DNA of 64,000 nucleotides from Luteolibacter ambystomatis (GCF_018137965.1 NZ_CP073100.1:1612001-1676000); one strand, 5' to 3'; shown: positions 18,249-27,747, numbered from the stretch's first letter. Translations and numbers: made by a program. Notes: generated from the sequence alone by a model not told the origin.

Positions 18249-18926
18249 CTATGGGTGCCCATCATCGGGGGTGAGGCCCAGAACGATATCAAATCGGGCG
18301 GCCAGTTCCCCCGTCTTGGAACCCTCCAACGGCTTGAACGGCACGATCACGGTCTTGAGCGCCTGCGGGTCCCGGATGGACTGGATCACGCCGTCTTTCT
18401 CCTGTCCCGGCTCACCGGCGGGATAGCACTGGGTGGTGAGCACCCGTTTGCCTTTCAGGGACACCGCCACGTGAATGTGCCGGGTGCGGCCTGGATACTG
18501 GCCGGGTTTGATGGTGCGGAAGTAATACTCACCCTTCGTGCCCGTGAGAAAGCGTCCGTAGCCTTGGAAATTCTTGTCACGGTTCTCGGGGTGGTCGGCC
18601 TTGGTGTGAAGATAGATGCCGTGGTTGTCCGCAGACCATATCTCGACAAGAGCATTTCGCACCGGCTGGCCTTTCAAATCCATGACCACGCCGGTCAGGT
18701 GCGTGACTTCTCCCACGGCGGGCGTCAGCGAGGCATTCAGGATGAGCAGGTCGTTGTCGGTATCGAGCGGCAGCCGGTCCGGATAAAACGGCCCCTCGGT
18801 CTGGGGTGCGGTGAGCATCAGTGCCTCGGCGAAAGCGCCCGGCACAGTGAAAAACGCGGCGGAACCGGCCAAGGCCGTCTTGAGGAAATTCCGGCGATGG
18901 CAGAGCGGACAGTCCGAAACACGCAT
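18249..18926 (-). CDS. Tat-exported intradiol ring-cleavage dioxygenase-like protein
   Basis: A 225-residue member of the intradiol (catechol/protocatechuate) dioxygenase family, which opens aromatic rings between two hydroxyls with Fe(III). The start at 18926 (MRVSDCPLC) places a twin-arginine signal RRNFLKTALAGSAAFF at about 10-25, so the protein is probably exported. The catalytic part contains LTAPQTEGPFYPD, YGRFLTGTKGEYYFRTI and GRTRHIHVAV, giving the family's Tyr, Tyr and His-x-His iron ligands. Exported members of this family are often of unknown substrate. It is divergent from a lipoprotein hydrolase gene. Confidence 0.87.
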   Translation of the reverse strand: MRVSDCPLCHRRNFLKTALAGSAAFFTVPGAFAEALMLTAPQTEGPFYPDRLPLDTDNDLLILNASLTPAVGEVTHLTGVVMDLKGQPVRNALVEIWSADNHGIYLHTKADHPENRDKNFQGYGRFLTGTKGEYYFRTIKPGQYPGRTRHIHVAVSLKGKRVLTTQCYPAGEPGQEKDGVIQSIRDPQALKTVIVPFKPLEGSKTGELAARFDIVLGLTPDDGHP

Positions 18927-19022
18927 GGGGTATTCCTGCCATGAATTCCCAATGGAATCAAGGAGCGGAGGAGCCCGGTTGATCTTGTCAGATTCACGCT
19001 CCGGTCCGAAACTCCGCCACCG

Positions 19023-19964
19023 ATGAGACTGCTCGCCGTTCTGTTTCTGCTCACCGCCCTGACCGGTTGCAAACCGACCCACACTGCTTCTGCAACGACC
19101 AAGGAAGCGGCTTCTCTGCTGGAGGCGCGCGGAGATTTCACCACCCGTCTCAAGCGTCGCGACCACGCGAACGATGCCGTGCCGCAGCCGCCCGAGGACA
19201 TGTTCAGGATCGTTCGGTATACCTCACCTGCAGGGGAATTGTCCGCCTATGTGACCCCGCCAAAGGAAGACAACGCAAAGCATCCGGCTATCATCTGGTT
19301 GTTCGGCGGCTTTTCAAACGGCATCGGGGAGACTGCCTGGGAAGACGCTCCGACGGAAAACGACCAGTCCGCCCGGGCATTCCGCGAGGCAGGCATCGTG
19401 ATGATGTATCCATCCCTGCGTGGCGGAAACAAGAATCCCGGCGTCCGTGAAGGCTTCTACGGCGAGGTCAACGACGTGCTCGCCGCCCGGGATTTCCTTT
19501 CGCGGCAGCCGAACGTCGATCCCGAGCGCATCTACCTTGGTGGTCACAGCACCGGCGGCACGCTCGCGCTGCTGGTAGCGGCTTCCAGCGACCGCTTCCG
19601 CGCGGTGTTCTCGTTCGGTCCCGTGGACGAGGTCGTCAATTACGGACAGGAAGTGCTGCCATTCGATATCACGGACACGAAGGAAGCGGACTTCCGTGCG
19701 CCGATCAAGTGGCTCGATTCGATCCACAATCCGACCTTCGTGTTCGAAGGTGGTGACAAGCAGGGCAATATCGGCTCGTTGCGTGTTCTGGCGAAAGCGA
19801 ACCGCAATCCGGTGATTCATATCGAGCCGGTGCCCGGCACCAATCACTTCAGTGTCCTCGCTCCGGTCACCCGCGTGCTGGCAAGGAAGATCGTGGAAGA
19901 CAACGGTCCCACCTCCATCATCAAGATCGATGCGAAGGATCTGCAGGTGGCGGTGAAACCCTGA
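19023..19964 (+). CDS. Lipoprotein alpha/beta hydrolase (prolyl oligopeptidase-like)
   Basis: A 313-residue serine hydrolase. The N-terminal signal ends in the lipobox LTGC (Cys16), so it should be a lipoprotein. The nucleophile elbow GHSTGG gives Ser176; Asp245 (in FEGGDKQG) and His275 (in PGTNHFSV) complete a plausible triad. The fold is that of dienelactone hydrolase/S9 peptidases. Substrate unknown; its divergent neighbour is an intradiol dioxygenase, which hints at, but does not prove, work on aromatic or ester compounds. Confidence 0.82.
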   Translation: MRLLAVLFLLTALTGCKPTHTASATTKEAASLLEARGDFTTRLKRRDHANDAVPQPPEDMFRIVRYTSPAGELSAYVTPPKEDNAKHPAIIWLFGGFSNGIGETAWEDAPTENDQSARAFREAGIVMMYPSLRGGNKNPGVREGFYGEVNDVLAARDFLSRQPNVDPERIYLGGHSTGGTLALLVAASSDRFRAVFSFGPVDEVVNYGQEVLPFDITDTKEADFRAPIKWLDSIHNPTFVFEGGDKQGNIGSLRVLAKANRNPVIHIEPVPGTNHFSVLAPVTRVLARKIVEDNGPTSIIKIDAKDLQVAVKP

Positions 19965-19967
19965 GAT

Positions 19968-20885
19968 TCACCACTCGATCCCCACGCCTGCCTCGGGGAT
20001 CAAGACCTTGTCGCTGATTCCCAAGCGATCGGCTTCGGCCAGCAGACGTTCCACCGGCTCATTGAGCGGTTCATTGCCGAGCGGAAAGGTGCCGTAGTGC
20101 ATCGGAATGATGACCTTGGCCCCGAGATCGGCGAAGGCACGAACGGCCTCCTCCGGGTTGAGGTGAACATCGCGACCACTAGGGGCATCGTAGGCGCCGA
20201 TGGGCATGAGGGCCACGTCGATGGGGTGGCGACGGCCAATTTCCGCGAAGCCTTCGAAATACGCGCTGTCACCGCAGTGGAAGACGCTCTTCCCCCCGGT
20301 CCGCACGATGTAGCCGCCGTAGTCGCGGTGCGTGTCGTGCAGGAACCGCGCGCCCCAGTGATGGCTGGGCGTGTGGATGATTTCCAGCGTGTCGAAGCAC
20401 AGTTCGTCCCATACCTTCACCTCGTGGACGGCCGGAAATCCGAGCCTCTTCACCAATGAGCCGCTGCCGCGTGGCACCACGATGCCATTGCGAGCCTGCA
20501 GGGTCTTCAGGCTCGGCTTGTGGAGGTGGTCGAAGTGAGCGTGGGTCACAAGCACCAGATCCACTTCCGGCACATCGCCGATACGCAGGCCCGGCTTGAT
20601 CTGGCGCTTCACCGGTCCGTGCCAGCCCGCCCAATTCGGATCGACCATCACCGAATGGCCGGCAAACTGGAGAAAGAACGATGCGTGACCGATCCAGGTG
20701 ATACGCACCCGTCCGTCCTCCGGTGGAGCCACCACGGGTTCAAGCATTTCCCCCGCCGCCTTCTTGAACATTCCGGGCACGATGCGGTGCCTGAAAAAGC
20801 GATAGTTCCGCTGCGGCCACCCCTTCTGCGGCAACAGGCCGGAGTAGGAAGCGCGCTTGTTCGGTATGGGGCCGGGATCCTTCAA
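19968..20885 (-). CDS. Metallo-beta-lactamase-fold hydrolase (NAPE-PLD/UlaG-like)
   Basis: A 305-residue metal-dependent hydrolase. The central motif THAHFDHL, followed by HTPSHHWG and the later HCGDSAYF, supplies the two-metal site of the MBL fold; VRITWIGHASFFLQF is typical of the NAPE-PLD/lipid-metabolism-related branch. No signal peptide is evident. It lies 52 bases downstream of pyrF on the same strand. Substrate unknown. Confidence 0.85.
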   Translation of the reverse strand: MKDPGPIPNKRASYSGLLPQKGWPQRNYRFFRHRIVPGMFKKAAGEMLEPVVAPPEDGRVRITWIGHASFFLQFAGHSVMVDPNWAGWHGPVKRQIKPGLRIGDVPEVDLVLVTHAHFDHLHKPSLKTLQARNGIVVPRGSGSLVKRLGFPAVHEVKVWDELCFDTLEIIHTPSHHWGARFLHDTHRDYGGYIVRTGGKSVFHCGDSAYFEGFAEIGRRHPIDVALMPIGAYDAPSGRDVHLNPEEAVRAFADLGAKVIIPMHYGTFPLGNEPLNEPVERLLAEADRLGISDKVLIPEAGVGIEW

Positions 20886-20937
20886 ACTGCCCCGATCTTA
20901 CGCACGATTCCCACCAATTTCGCGGGAAAAATGGGGC

Positions 20938-21714
20938 TCACAGACCATAAGCGACGGCGATTTTTTCCGCCCACACCTTGGCCCTTGCTTCAAACGATTG
21001 ATCGTCACCGGCATACAGGATTCCACGCGAAACGTTGATGGTGTCCGGAGCATTGCGGCCGGCGTTCGCGAGCGCCGCCAGATCCCCGCCTTGCGCTCCG
21101 AGACCGGGCACCAGCAGCGGTGCGTCCGGCACTCTTTCAAAGACTCCGGAGGCATTCGTAAGACCGACCACGTAGCCGACATCGGTCTTGCGGCCTTCGG
21201 TGGCGGCCCGGTCACCGAGAGCGGTAACGAGCTCGAACACGGAGCGGCCGTCCGCCAGCGTCTGGCGCTGGAAATCCGCCGAACCGGGGTTCGATGTCAC
21301 CGCCAGCAGGTAGATCCCCTTGCCCTCCCAATCGAGGAAAGGTTCGATGGAGTCATAGCCGAGGAAGGGATTGAGCGTGACGGCATCGACATTCCAGCGG
21401 CTGAAGTAGCCTTGCGCGTAGTATTTCTGGGTTTCGCCGATATCGCTGCGTTTCGCATCCAGAATCACAGGAACCTCCTTGGGCATTTCCAGCAGCAGTT
21501 CCTCCAGCACCTGCACCCCGGCGATGCCGAGGGCTTCGAAATAGGCCATGTTCGGCTTGAACGCGGCGGCGTGCTGCCAGGTTTCTCCGATCACACGGCG
21601 CAGAAATTCCTTCGCCTCCGCGGCTCCGCCATCACCGGGTCGGGGATCGAGTCCGACACAAAGGCGGGATCCGGTGGCGGCGATGCGGTTCTGGAGGCGT
21701 TCGGCGTAGCGCAT
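20938..21714 (-). CDS. pyrF: Orotidine-5'-phosphate decarboxylase
   Basis: Final step of UMP synthesis (OMP to UMP plus CO2). The start at 21714 (MRYAERLQNRIAATG) gives 258 residues; an open frame extends upstream, but that part overlaps the DoxX gene in another frame and looks non-coding. The catalytic motif is LDAKRSDIGET, where the Lys/Asp pair of the DxKxxD family signature is preserved; CVGLDPRP and the phosphate-binding VPGLGAQGGD fit the type 2 PyrF subgroup. DoxX ends 58 bases upstream. Confidence 0.93.
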   Translation of the reverse strand: MRYAERLQNRIAATGSRLCVGLDPRPGDGGAAEAKEFLRRVIGETWQHAAAFKPNMAYFEALGIAGVQVLEELLLEMPKEVPVILDAKRSDIGETQKYYAQGYFSRWNVDAVTLNPFLGYDSIEPFLDWEGKGIYLLAVTSNPGSADFQRQTLADGRSVFELVTALGDRAATEGRKTDVGYVVGLTNASGVFERVPDAPLLVPGLGAQGGDLAALANAGRNAPDTINVSRGILYAGDDQSFEARAKVWAEKIAVAYGL

Positions 21715-21772
21715 GGCCGGACGTTGGGTGGCTCCGGCGGCGGGGACAATGCTGAAAAGCCCCGGAATGGCC

Positions 21773-22228
21773 TCAAACATTTGCAGGGGATTTCCCCCTG
21801 CCAGTCCGGCATTCCTGCCACCATACGAATGCGATGACGGCGAAATAGGCGGCGAATTCCGCGAACTTCCCACCGTAGCTCATCGGCGCATCGGAACCCC
21901 GGCAACCGCAGGCGATGTTCAGCCCCTCGCGCCACGCATGGCCGACCGCGATGGCAAACACCGTGGTCATCCCAGCCACCAGTAGCAGGGCTCCCTTGCG
22001 CAGGAATCCGAGCACCAGACACAGCCCGGCGACGATCTCGAACCAAGGCAGCGTGTAGGCAATCACGGCCTCCCACGGCACCGGCACCATCCGGTAATTC
22101 CCCACCGCCCGGGTGAATTCCGCAAGTCCGGTGCCAAATACCTTTTCCCCACCGGAATAGACGAACCAGGCGCCGAGCAATACACGGAGAATCAGGGCGA
22201 GGATCGGCAACGGACGGTTCGGCGGCAT
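21773..22228 (-). CDS. DoxX/MauE-like membrane protein
   Basis: A 151-residue protein with four hydrophobic helices. The motif IACGCRGSDAP between helices 3 and 4 holds a CxC pair like that in MauE/DoxX redox-associated proteins. Such proteins help thiol/disulfide processes at the membrane. First gene of a same-strand run with pyrF and an MBL-fold gene. Confidence 0.8.
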   Translation of the reverse strand: MPPNRPLPILALILRVLLGAWFVYSGGEKVFGTGLAEFTRAVGNYRMVPVPWEAVIAYTLPWFEIVAGLCLVLGFLRKGALLLVAGMTTVFAIAVGHAWREGLNIACGCRGSDAPMSYGGKFAEFAAYFAVIAFVWWQECRTGRGKSPANV

Positions 22229-22345
22229 GCTTGGGACGGACTAAAGGCGGGAACAGGCCAATGGGCAAGTCCCGCACCCTACTCCTTGCCCTCGCGTCGA
22301 TGGCGGCTAGGCTTTTCCACATCGCCCTGTGGCACCCGCCAGCTC

Positions 22346-23488
22346 ATGAAATCCCGCGTCCTCACGGTCTTCTGCCTCGTCCTCAGCCTCTGCGCCGCAC
22401 AAGGCAAGACCTCCACCCGTTCGAAGAAGGCGCCCGCCCCGGCTCCGAAGTCCAAGGTCGCCCCGGCACCGAAGGAACAGCCCGCGATCCTCGGCACGAC
22501 CTTTGAGGTGAACGGATGGCCGCTGAAAGCCGCGCTGGTGGCGGACAAGACCGAGATCATGGCGGGTGAGCCGTTGTTCCTCACCTATCAGCTACAGAAC
22601 GCCGGTCGCGTGCCGCTCACGCTCCGCCGCACACCGGAGGCCACCTGCCTCGGCGAGCGACCGCTTTCGATCAGCGTGACCGTCGCTGATGCCAATGGCC
22701 AGGTCATTCCCCTTCCCGATCATCCCGCGCCGCGCACGGAAAAAAGCGTGGCCACCGAGCAATCGTTCCTGCCACGGGACAAATACAGCGCCCGTTTGTT
22801 GCTGGGTGAATGGGCGACCTTGGAAACGCCGGGCACTTACACCGTCACCGCAACCCGTACGGCCAGCCTCAACGAGAAGGACAAGGAATGGATCGAGGGC
22901 ACCCTCCACTCCACGAGCTCCGATGTGGTGACGACCGTCTCCACGAAGATCCGGGTAGCGGCGGTGGATCCGAAACAATTCGCGGCAAAAATCGACGCTC
23001 TCGGTGCAAAGATGCTGGAGGGCAAGGATGAGGAGGCCATGCCCGCCGCCCAGCAGCTCGCGGCGTATCAGGATGACCGCGCGGTTCCATTCCTGATCCG
23101 TGCCGCGGAAGGCAAGGAAGGATGGCTTCAATGGAATGCGATCCAGGCATTGGGACGCCACCCCATCGAGTCCGCCGTTGAAGCATTGGGCAGGAAACTC
23201 AATCTGGGTGGCACGGATCTCGGCTACGGCAAGCCGGAGGACGCCGAGCGCATCGCCGCCACCATCCGTGAGGATGCCGCGCACGCGCTGCTGATGAACC
23301 GCCATCCCAAGGCTGCGGAATTGCTGGCGGCACGGCGCAACGATCCATCATCCGATGTCCGTCTGGTGGTGGTGCAATCGCTGGCCCGTTCGAAGAACGA
23401 CGCCGCTACGGCCGTTTTGCTCCGTGGCATCTCCACCCAGGATCCGGATGATGCCGTGAGACAGGCGGCCATCGCCGCGCTGAAGTGA
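22346..23488 (+). CDS. Secreted HEAT-repeat protein, unknown role
   Basis: The start at 22346 (MKSRVLTVFCLVLSLCAAQG) begins with a signal peptide; an earlier ATG at 22286 gives an implausible N-terminus. 380 residues. A Lys/Ala/Pro-rich linker (~22-45) follows the signal. A beta-rich domain at ~50-200 is followed by two or more HEAT-like helical repeats at ~245-380 (AVPFLIRAAEGKEGWLQWNA, VRLVVVQSLARSKNDAATAV). Probably periplasmic and a protein-binding scaffold. Divergent from the DoxX gene. Confidence 0.75.
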   Translation: MKSRVLTVFCLVLSLCAAQGKTSTRSKKAPAPAPKSKVAPAPKEQPAILGTTFEVNGWPLKAALVADKTEIMAGEPLFLTYQLQNAGRVPLTLRRTPEATCLGERPLSISVTVADANGQVIPLPDHPAPRTEKSVATEQSFLPRDKYSARLLLGEWATLETPGTYTVTATRTASLNEKDKEWIEGTLHSTSSDVVTTVSTKIRVAAVDPKQFAAKIDALGAKMLEGKDEEAMPAAQQLAAYQDDRAVPFLIRAAEGKEGWLQWNAIQALGRHPIESAVEALGRKLNLGGTDLGYGKPEDAERIAATIREDAAHALLMNRHPKAAELLAARRNDPSSDVRLVVVQSLARSKNDAATAVLLRGISTQDPDDAVRQAAIAALK

Positions 23489-23556
23489 GTCACGTGATCA
23501 TGCCGTGACAAGATTGTGTCTTTCCCATTCCAAGGCGGACCGCTAACAACACGGTC

Positions 23557-24687
23557 ATGCCTTCCGACGTCGTCACGCTGCTGCAGGAACTGGTCCGCAT
23601 CCCGTCCGTGAATCCGGACAACACGCCGGGCACCGATCGCACGGGTGAAGCGGATGTCGCGAACTTTCTGGCGGATTGGTTGAAGGGCATCGGCGCCCAT
23701 GTGTCGCTCGATCCCGTGCAGCCGGGACGCCCGAACCTTATCGCGCGTTTCGCCCCGCAGGATGGCCGCCCTCGCATTTTTTTCGGACCTCATCTCGATA
23801 CGGTGGGTGTGAACGGCATGGTGATCGATCCCTTTGGCGGAGAGATCCGCGATGGCCGCGTGTGGGGTCGTGGTTCCTCGGATACAAAAGGACCGATGGC
23901 GGCGATGTTGTGGGCGTTGTACGAGTGCCGTGACCAACTCGCGGATGCTCCGGTGGCGGTCGATTTCGTGGCCTTCATGGCCGAGGAATCCGGCCAATGG
24001 GGATCGAAGGATTTCGTGAAGAAACACGGCGGCGAGTATGATTTCGCATTCGTGGGTGAACCGACCTCGATGCAGATCGTGAATGTCACCAAGGGTTCGC
24101 TGTGGACCACTCTGCGGGCCACAGGCAAGGCGGCGCACAGTTCGCAACCGGAGCGCGGCAGCAATGCGGTCATGACACTCGCGCGTTCACTGGATGTGTT
24201 GGATCGCAACCTGCCGACAAAGCTCGCGACCTACACGCATCCGGTGCTCGGACACAGCACCATGAACGTCGGTGTGATCCGCGGCGGGTCGCGGCCGAAT
24301 GTGGTTCCTGATCTCGCGGAAGCGGAGATCGACATCCGCATCACCCCCGCGCTGGCAAACTCCGGCGGTGCGTTGCAATTACTGACCGATTCGATCGCCT
24401 CGCTCAACCTGCCATTGGAAATCGTGAAACCTCACGAAAACACGCCGATGGATACCGATGCGGATCATCCGATGATCCAGGCGATGATGGCCATCGACCC
24501 GAAGATCGGACTCGCCGGCGCACCTTGGTTTTCAGACGCGGCCCATCTTTCCCACGGCGGCATTCCCAGCGTGTGCATCGGTCCGGGCTCCATCGATCAG
24601 GCTCACACGATCGATGAGTTTATCAACATCGCTGAGCTTGAGGAAGGTGCGGCGATTTTCACACGCTTCGTGAAGAGCTTGCTCTGA
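23557..24687 (+). CDS. M20-family metallopeptidase (ArgE/DapE/CPG2-like)
   Basis: A 376-residue zinc-dependent amidohydrolase of the M20 family. FGPHLDTVG, GRGSSDTKG and MAEESGQW supply metal ligands and the catalytic Glu; the dimerisation domain follows (~175-285), and HLSHGGIPSVCIGPG lies near the last ligand. The family covers ArgE, DapE, carboxypeptidase G2 and others; no gene neighbour points to one of them. The stop is 2 bases from that of the convergent MATE gene. Confidence 0.85.
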   Translation: MPSDVVTLLQELVRIPSVNPDNTPGTDRTGEADVANFLADWLKGIGAHVSLDPVQPGRPNLIARFAPQDGRPRIFFGPHLDTVGVNGMVIDPFGGEIRDGRVWGRGSSDTKGPMAAMLWALYECRDQLADAPVAVDFVAFMAEESGQWGSKDFVKKHGGEYDFAFVGEPTSMQIVNVTKGSLWTTLRATGKAAHSSQPERGSNAVMTLARSLDVLDRNLPTKLATYTHPVLGHSTMNVGVIRGGSRPNVVPDLAEAEIDIRITPALANSGGALQLLTDSIASLNLPLEIVKPHENTPMDTDADHPMIQAMMAIDPKIGLAGAPWFSDAAHLSHGGIPSVCIGPGSIDQAHTIDEFINIAELEEGAAIFTRFVKSLL

Positions 24688-24689
24688 TC

Positions 24690-26114
24690 TCACACCTTCG
24701 CATCGAGCCACTTCCCGCGGAAGTGCAACCAGGTGAATGCGATCGCCTGGACGAAGAGATCGAGCCCCAGCACCACCCACACGCCGATCAAAGAGATGCC
24801 GCCGTGGTGGAAGAACCACCACAACACGCCGACGCGGAAGAAAAACATGCTGCCGAATGACCAGCGCATCACCGTGGTCGTGGCCCCCGCACCGCGCATC
24901 GAGGTTTTCAGAATGATGCAGGTGGCGAAGAACGGCTGACCGCAGGCGGAGACGATCAACAGCGGCGCGGCGAGGTGCATGTGCAATTCGCTGCCCGGCG
25001 CCATGATGCCGATCAACTGCGAGCGGAAGATGACGAAGATCAGGCCGATGAAGGTCATCAATCCCACGGCGCCCATCCAGCAAAGACGCACCGCCTTCAC
25101 CGCCATCGGCTTCGATCCCGCGCCGAGATATTGTCCCGCCAAAGCCGCGGCGGCCGTGGCGATGGCGAAACCGGGCATGAAGCTCATCGATTCCACCCGG
25201 ATCGCCAGCATGTGTGCGCCCAAGGCTCCCTCGATGGCGAGGTTGGCGATGACATGGATGCCGTAGGCGTGGATCAGCCACATCACCAGGATCTCCAGTG
25301 ACTGTGGCGCGCCTATGCGGATGATCCGCTTCATCGTTTCCCAATGCGGGGTGAGCCCGAAGCGCGACCACTTCAGCCCGGCGCTGCGGCCATGGCCGAG
25401 CATGAGGAAGGAAGTCAGGAACCCGCAGATCCATCCGGTCACGGTGCCGGTGGCGATGCCTTCGATGCCATGACCACCGATCGGCGCGGGGCCGAATACC
25501 AGCATCCAGCTCACCAGCATGTTCACCGCGTTCACGATCACCATCGCGAGGAAGGGCGTGCGCGTGTCGCCGGTGGCACGAAGAGCCGCGTTGATCGCGA
25601 ACATCGCACCGCTGATCGGTCCGGACCACGCCAGCACGCGCAGGAATTTCTCCGCCTGCACGCCCGCCTCCGGACTCAGGCCGATCTGCCGGATGAGCAG
25701 TGGAATGCCGAGCTGGAGAATCGTCAGCGAGCCGATGCCGGCCAGCACTCCGAGCCAGAGTCCCTGCCCCAGCCCGCGATTCGCCAGCGGTTCATCGCGG
25801 GCTCCAGTGGCGCGGGCGACGAGCGCCATCACTCCGGTGGCCACCGCTCCCTGGAGAATATTGAAAAACCAGCCGACGTAGCCACCGAGTCCCATGGCAT
25901 CCAGAATGGCCACGCGATGCGCGCCCTCGGCCATGCGCCCGGAGATCAGCAAATCGGTCAGGCCCACGAAAAACGCGAGCACGTTCTCCAAAAGCGGCCA
26001 TACCGCCAGCGTCACCACCTGCCGGGTGAGCGACAGACCTCCCAGTTTTCCAGCGAGTTCCACCTCTCCGACCGCCCGACTGCTGGCTTCGATACTCAAT
26101 CCGGGTTTGGCCAT
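24690..26114 (-). CDS. MATE-family multidrug efflux transporter
   Basis: A 474-residue inner-membrane exporter with 12 hydrophobic segments in two similar halves. ENVLAFFVGLTDLLISGRM and GALGAHMLAIRVESMSF fit the MATE repeats. It exports cationic drugs or toxic compounds in exchange for Na+ or H+. Starts at ATG 26114, divergent from the YqgE/AlgH gene. Confidence 0.9.
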   Translation of the reverse strand: MAKPGLSIEASSRAVGEVELAGKLGGLSLTRQVVTLAVWPLLENVLAFFVGLTDLLISGRMAEGAHRVAILDAMGLGGYVGWFFNILQGAVATGVMALVARATGARDEPLANRGLGQGLWLGVLAGIGSLTILQLGIPLLIRQIGLSPEAGVQAEKFLRVLAWSGPISGAMFAINAALRATGDTRTPFLAMVIVNAVNMLVSWMLVFGPAPIGGHGIEGIATGTVTGWICGFLTSFLMLGHGRSAGLKWSRFGLTPHWETMKRIIRIGAPQSLEILVMWLIHAYGIHVIANLAIEGALGAHMLAIRVESMSFMPGFAIATAAAALAGQYLGAGSKPMAVKAVRLCWMGAVGLMTFIGLIFVIFRSQLIGIMAPGSELHMHLAAPLLIVSACGQPFFATCIILKTSMRGAGATTTVMRWSFGSMFFFRVGVLWWFFHHGGISLIGVWVVLGLDLFVQAIAFTWLHFRGKWLDAKV

Positions 26115-26223
26115 GCGTGTTCCGCGAGCAAGAGGCCGTCATTTCCCATTTCCAACAAAAAAACCGGCGTTCTGCGTGGATTCCGTCATTGGCGCGGAGA
26201 CTGCCTTGTTGTATCATGCGTCC

Positions 26224-26793
26224 GTGGAGTCGAAGCCCTCTTCATCGGATCAACCCATTGCCTTGCAAGGCCAGCTCCTGCTCGCGGACCCCTCTTTGCG
26301 GGATGGTGTTTTCGATCATTCCGTCGTTCTGCTCGCCGAGCATTCGTCGAAGACCGGGGCCTTCGGTCTGGTTTTGAATCATCCGACCGGCCATGTTGTC
26401 GGCGATCTCCTGAAAGACGAAGCCTTCGCCCCTTTGCGCAAGGTGGCCGTCCACCAGGGCGGCCCCGTCTCCTGCGAACACCTCACGTTTTCCGCGTTCT
26501 GGTGGAACCATGAGAAAAAGCAGCTCCGCTGGGCGATCCGGATTTCGGCAGAGGATGCCATCGCGCACAGCCACCGTCCGGGGACATTGATCCGTGCTTT
26601 CATCGGCTACTCCGGCTGGAACCCCGGCCAGCTCGAAACCGAACTGCGCCGGAACTCCTGGATCACCACCCAGCCTGACAACGCCCTGCTGGGACAGAAC
26701 CACGACCGCGAACTCTGGACCGAAATTCTCCGGCACCTCTCGCCCTACCACCGCATCCTTGCAGAAGCTCCGCCGGATCCATTCCTCAACTGA
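26224..26793 (+). CDS. YqgE/AlgH family protein
   Basis: A 189-residue protein of the YqgE/AlgH family, function not established (linked to alginate control in Pseudomonas). Hallmarks: LQGQLLLADPSLRDGVFDHS, GAFGLVLNHPTG, VHQGGPVS and FIGYSGWNPGQLETELRRNSW. The start is taken as GTG 26224, since no ATG is available close to the conserved N-terminus and 189 residues is the normal family length. Confidence 0.88.
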   Translation: MESKPSSSDQPIALQGQLLLADPSLRDGVFDHSVVLLAEHSSKTGAFGLVLNHPTGHVVGDLLKDEAFAPLRKVAVHQGGPVSCEHLTFSAFWWNHEKKQLRWAIRISAEDAIAHSHRPGTLIRAFIGYSGWNPGQLETELRRNSWITTQPDNALLGQNHDRELWTEILRHLSPYHRILAEAPPDPFLN

Positions 26794-26807
26794 ATTCCGG
26801 AAACAAA

Positions 26808-26839
26808 AAGCCCATCCCTCAATATGGAAGGATGGGCTT
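26808..26839. terminator. Bidirectional intrinsic terminator
   Basis: AAGCCCATCC (26808-26817) pairs perfectly with GGATGGGCTT (26830-26839). The minus strand continues into CTTTTTGTTT, a good U-run for stopping the DUF1080 gene's transcript after its stop at 26869. The plus-strand side has a weaker CTTCTTCTT tail, after the YqgE/AlgH gene. Confidence 0.8.
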
Positions 26840-26868
26840 CTTCTTGAGAGTCTGGCGGCCGGAGCCCT

Positions 26869-27669
26869 TTACGGCTTCGCGCCGGCATCCCGGGCACCAA
26901 GCGGGCGGATCCAGATATTCCGGAATTCCACCGGGTCGCCGTGGAACTGGAGCTCCACCGGACCGGTGGCCGGATGTTTGTCCGGGTAAGCCGCCAGCTT
27001 GCGGTATTGGGTCGGTCCGATGAAGGACTCGCCGTTCTGGGTGATGATGCCATTGTGCATCACCGTGGCCTTGGCCGGACGGGTCACCTTGCCATCGGTG
27101 TAAACCGGCGGCTCGAAGGCGATGTCGTAGCTCTGCCACTCACCCTGCGGCAGCGTGGCATTCGCCAGCGGCGGCAGTTGGCCGTAGAAGGCCGTGGCCT
27201 GGCCGTCCGGATAGGTCTTGTTGCCGTTGCTCTGGAGGATCTGGATCTCGTAGAGGCCCATCAGGAAGACGCCGCTGTTGCCGCCTCCCTGGCCTTCCAC
27301 CTTGCGACCCGCCGGAATACGCCACTCGAGGTGGAGCTGCACCGCGCCGAAGCTGTCCTTGGTCCGGAGATTGCCCGGAGGACCGCCGACGAGACTGCCG
27401 TTCTGGATTTTCCAAGCGGCCGGTTTGTCACCATTGAGCCAGGCATCCGCATTGGTGCCATCGAAGAGGATCTTGGCATCGGACGGCGCCTTTTGGAGCA
27501 CCGCCGCGGCCGGAGTCACGACCGGCGGCTGCGGGCGCGTGCCATCGTGGACCACATAGGGCACTCCCGGGAGTTGCGGGGTATTCGGCTTTTCGCCGAA
27601 TCCCTCGCCCGCCGCCACTCCGCACGCTGCTGCCAGCGCGCCCGTCAGGAACCATCCTGTGGATTTCAT
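26869..27669 (-). CDS. Secreted DUF1080 (3-keto-disaccharide hydrolase-like) protein
   Basis: A 266-residue protein with a signal peptide (WFLTGALAAACGVAAG). The DUF1080 domain spans ~70-262: ILFDGTNADAWLNGD, SFGAVQLHLEWRIPAG, NSGVFLMGLYEIQIL, GEWQSYDIAF. DUF1080 proteins are jelly-roll domains very common in Verrucomicrobia and Planctomycetes; some are glycosidase-like enzymes acting on 3-keto sugars. No partner genes are adjacent. Confidence 0.87.
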   Translation of the reverse strand: MKSTGWFLTGALAAACGVAAGEGFGEKPNTPQLPGVPYVVHDGTRPQPPVVTPAAAVLQKAPSDAKILFDGTNADAWLNGDKPAAWKIQNGSLVGGPPGNLRTKDSFGAVQLHLEWRIPAGRKVEGQGGGNSGVFLMGLYEIQILQSNGNKTYPDGQATAFYGQLPPLANATLPQGEWQSYDIAFEPPVYTDGKVTRPAKATVMHNGIITQNGESFIGPTQYRKLAAYPDKHPATGPVELQFHGDPVEFRNIWIRPLGARDAGAKP

Positions 27670-27747
27670 GCGTCACAGGAACGCCTGGAAACCGCCGATC
27701 TTTCAAGCCGGGAGTTCATATCAAGTGTTGCGGGACCCGCCGGGATC

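Noticed and set aside
17850-18944. A 364-codon plus-strand frame over the dioxygenase and unknown genes
   Set aside because: It runs antisense to the dioxygenase, whose Tat signal and iron ligands are convincing.
26941-27747. Upstream extension of the polyprenyl synthase frame
   Set aside because: Lies antisense to the DUF1080 gene and has no family homology; the enzyme's conserved N-terminus begins near 27748-27775.
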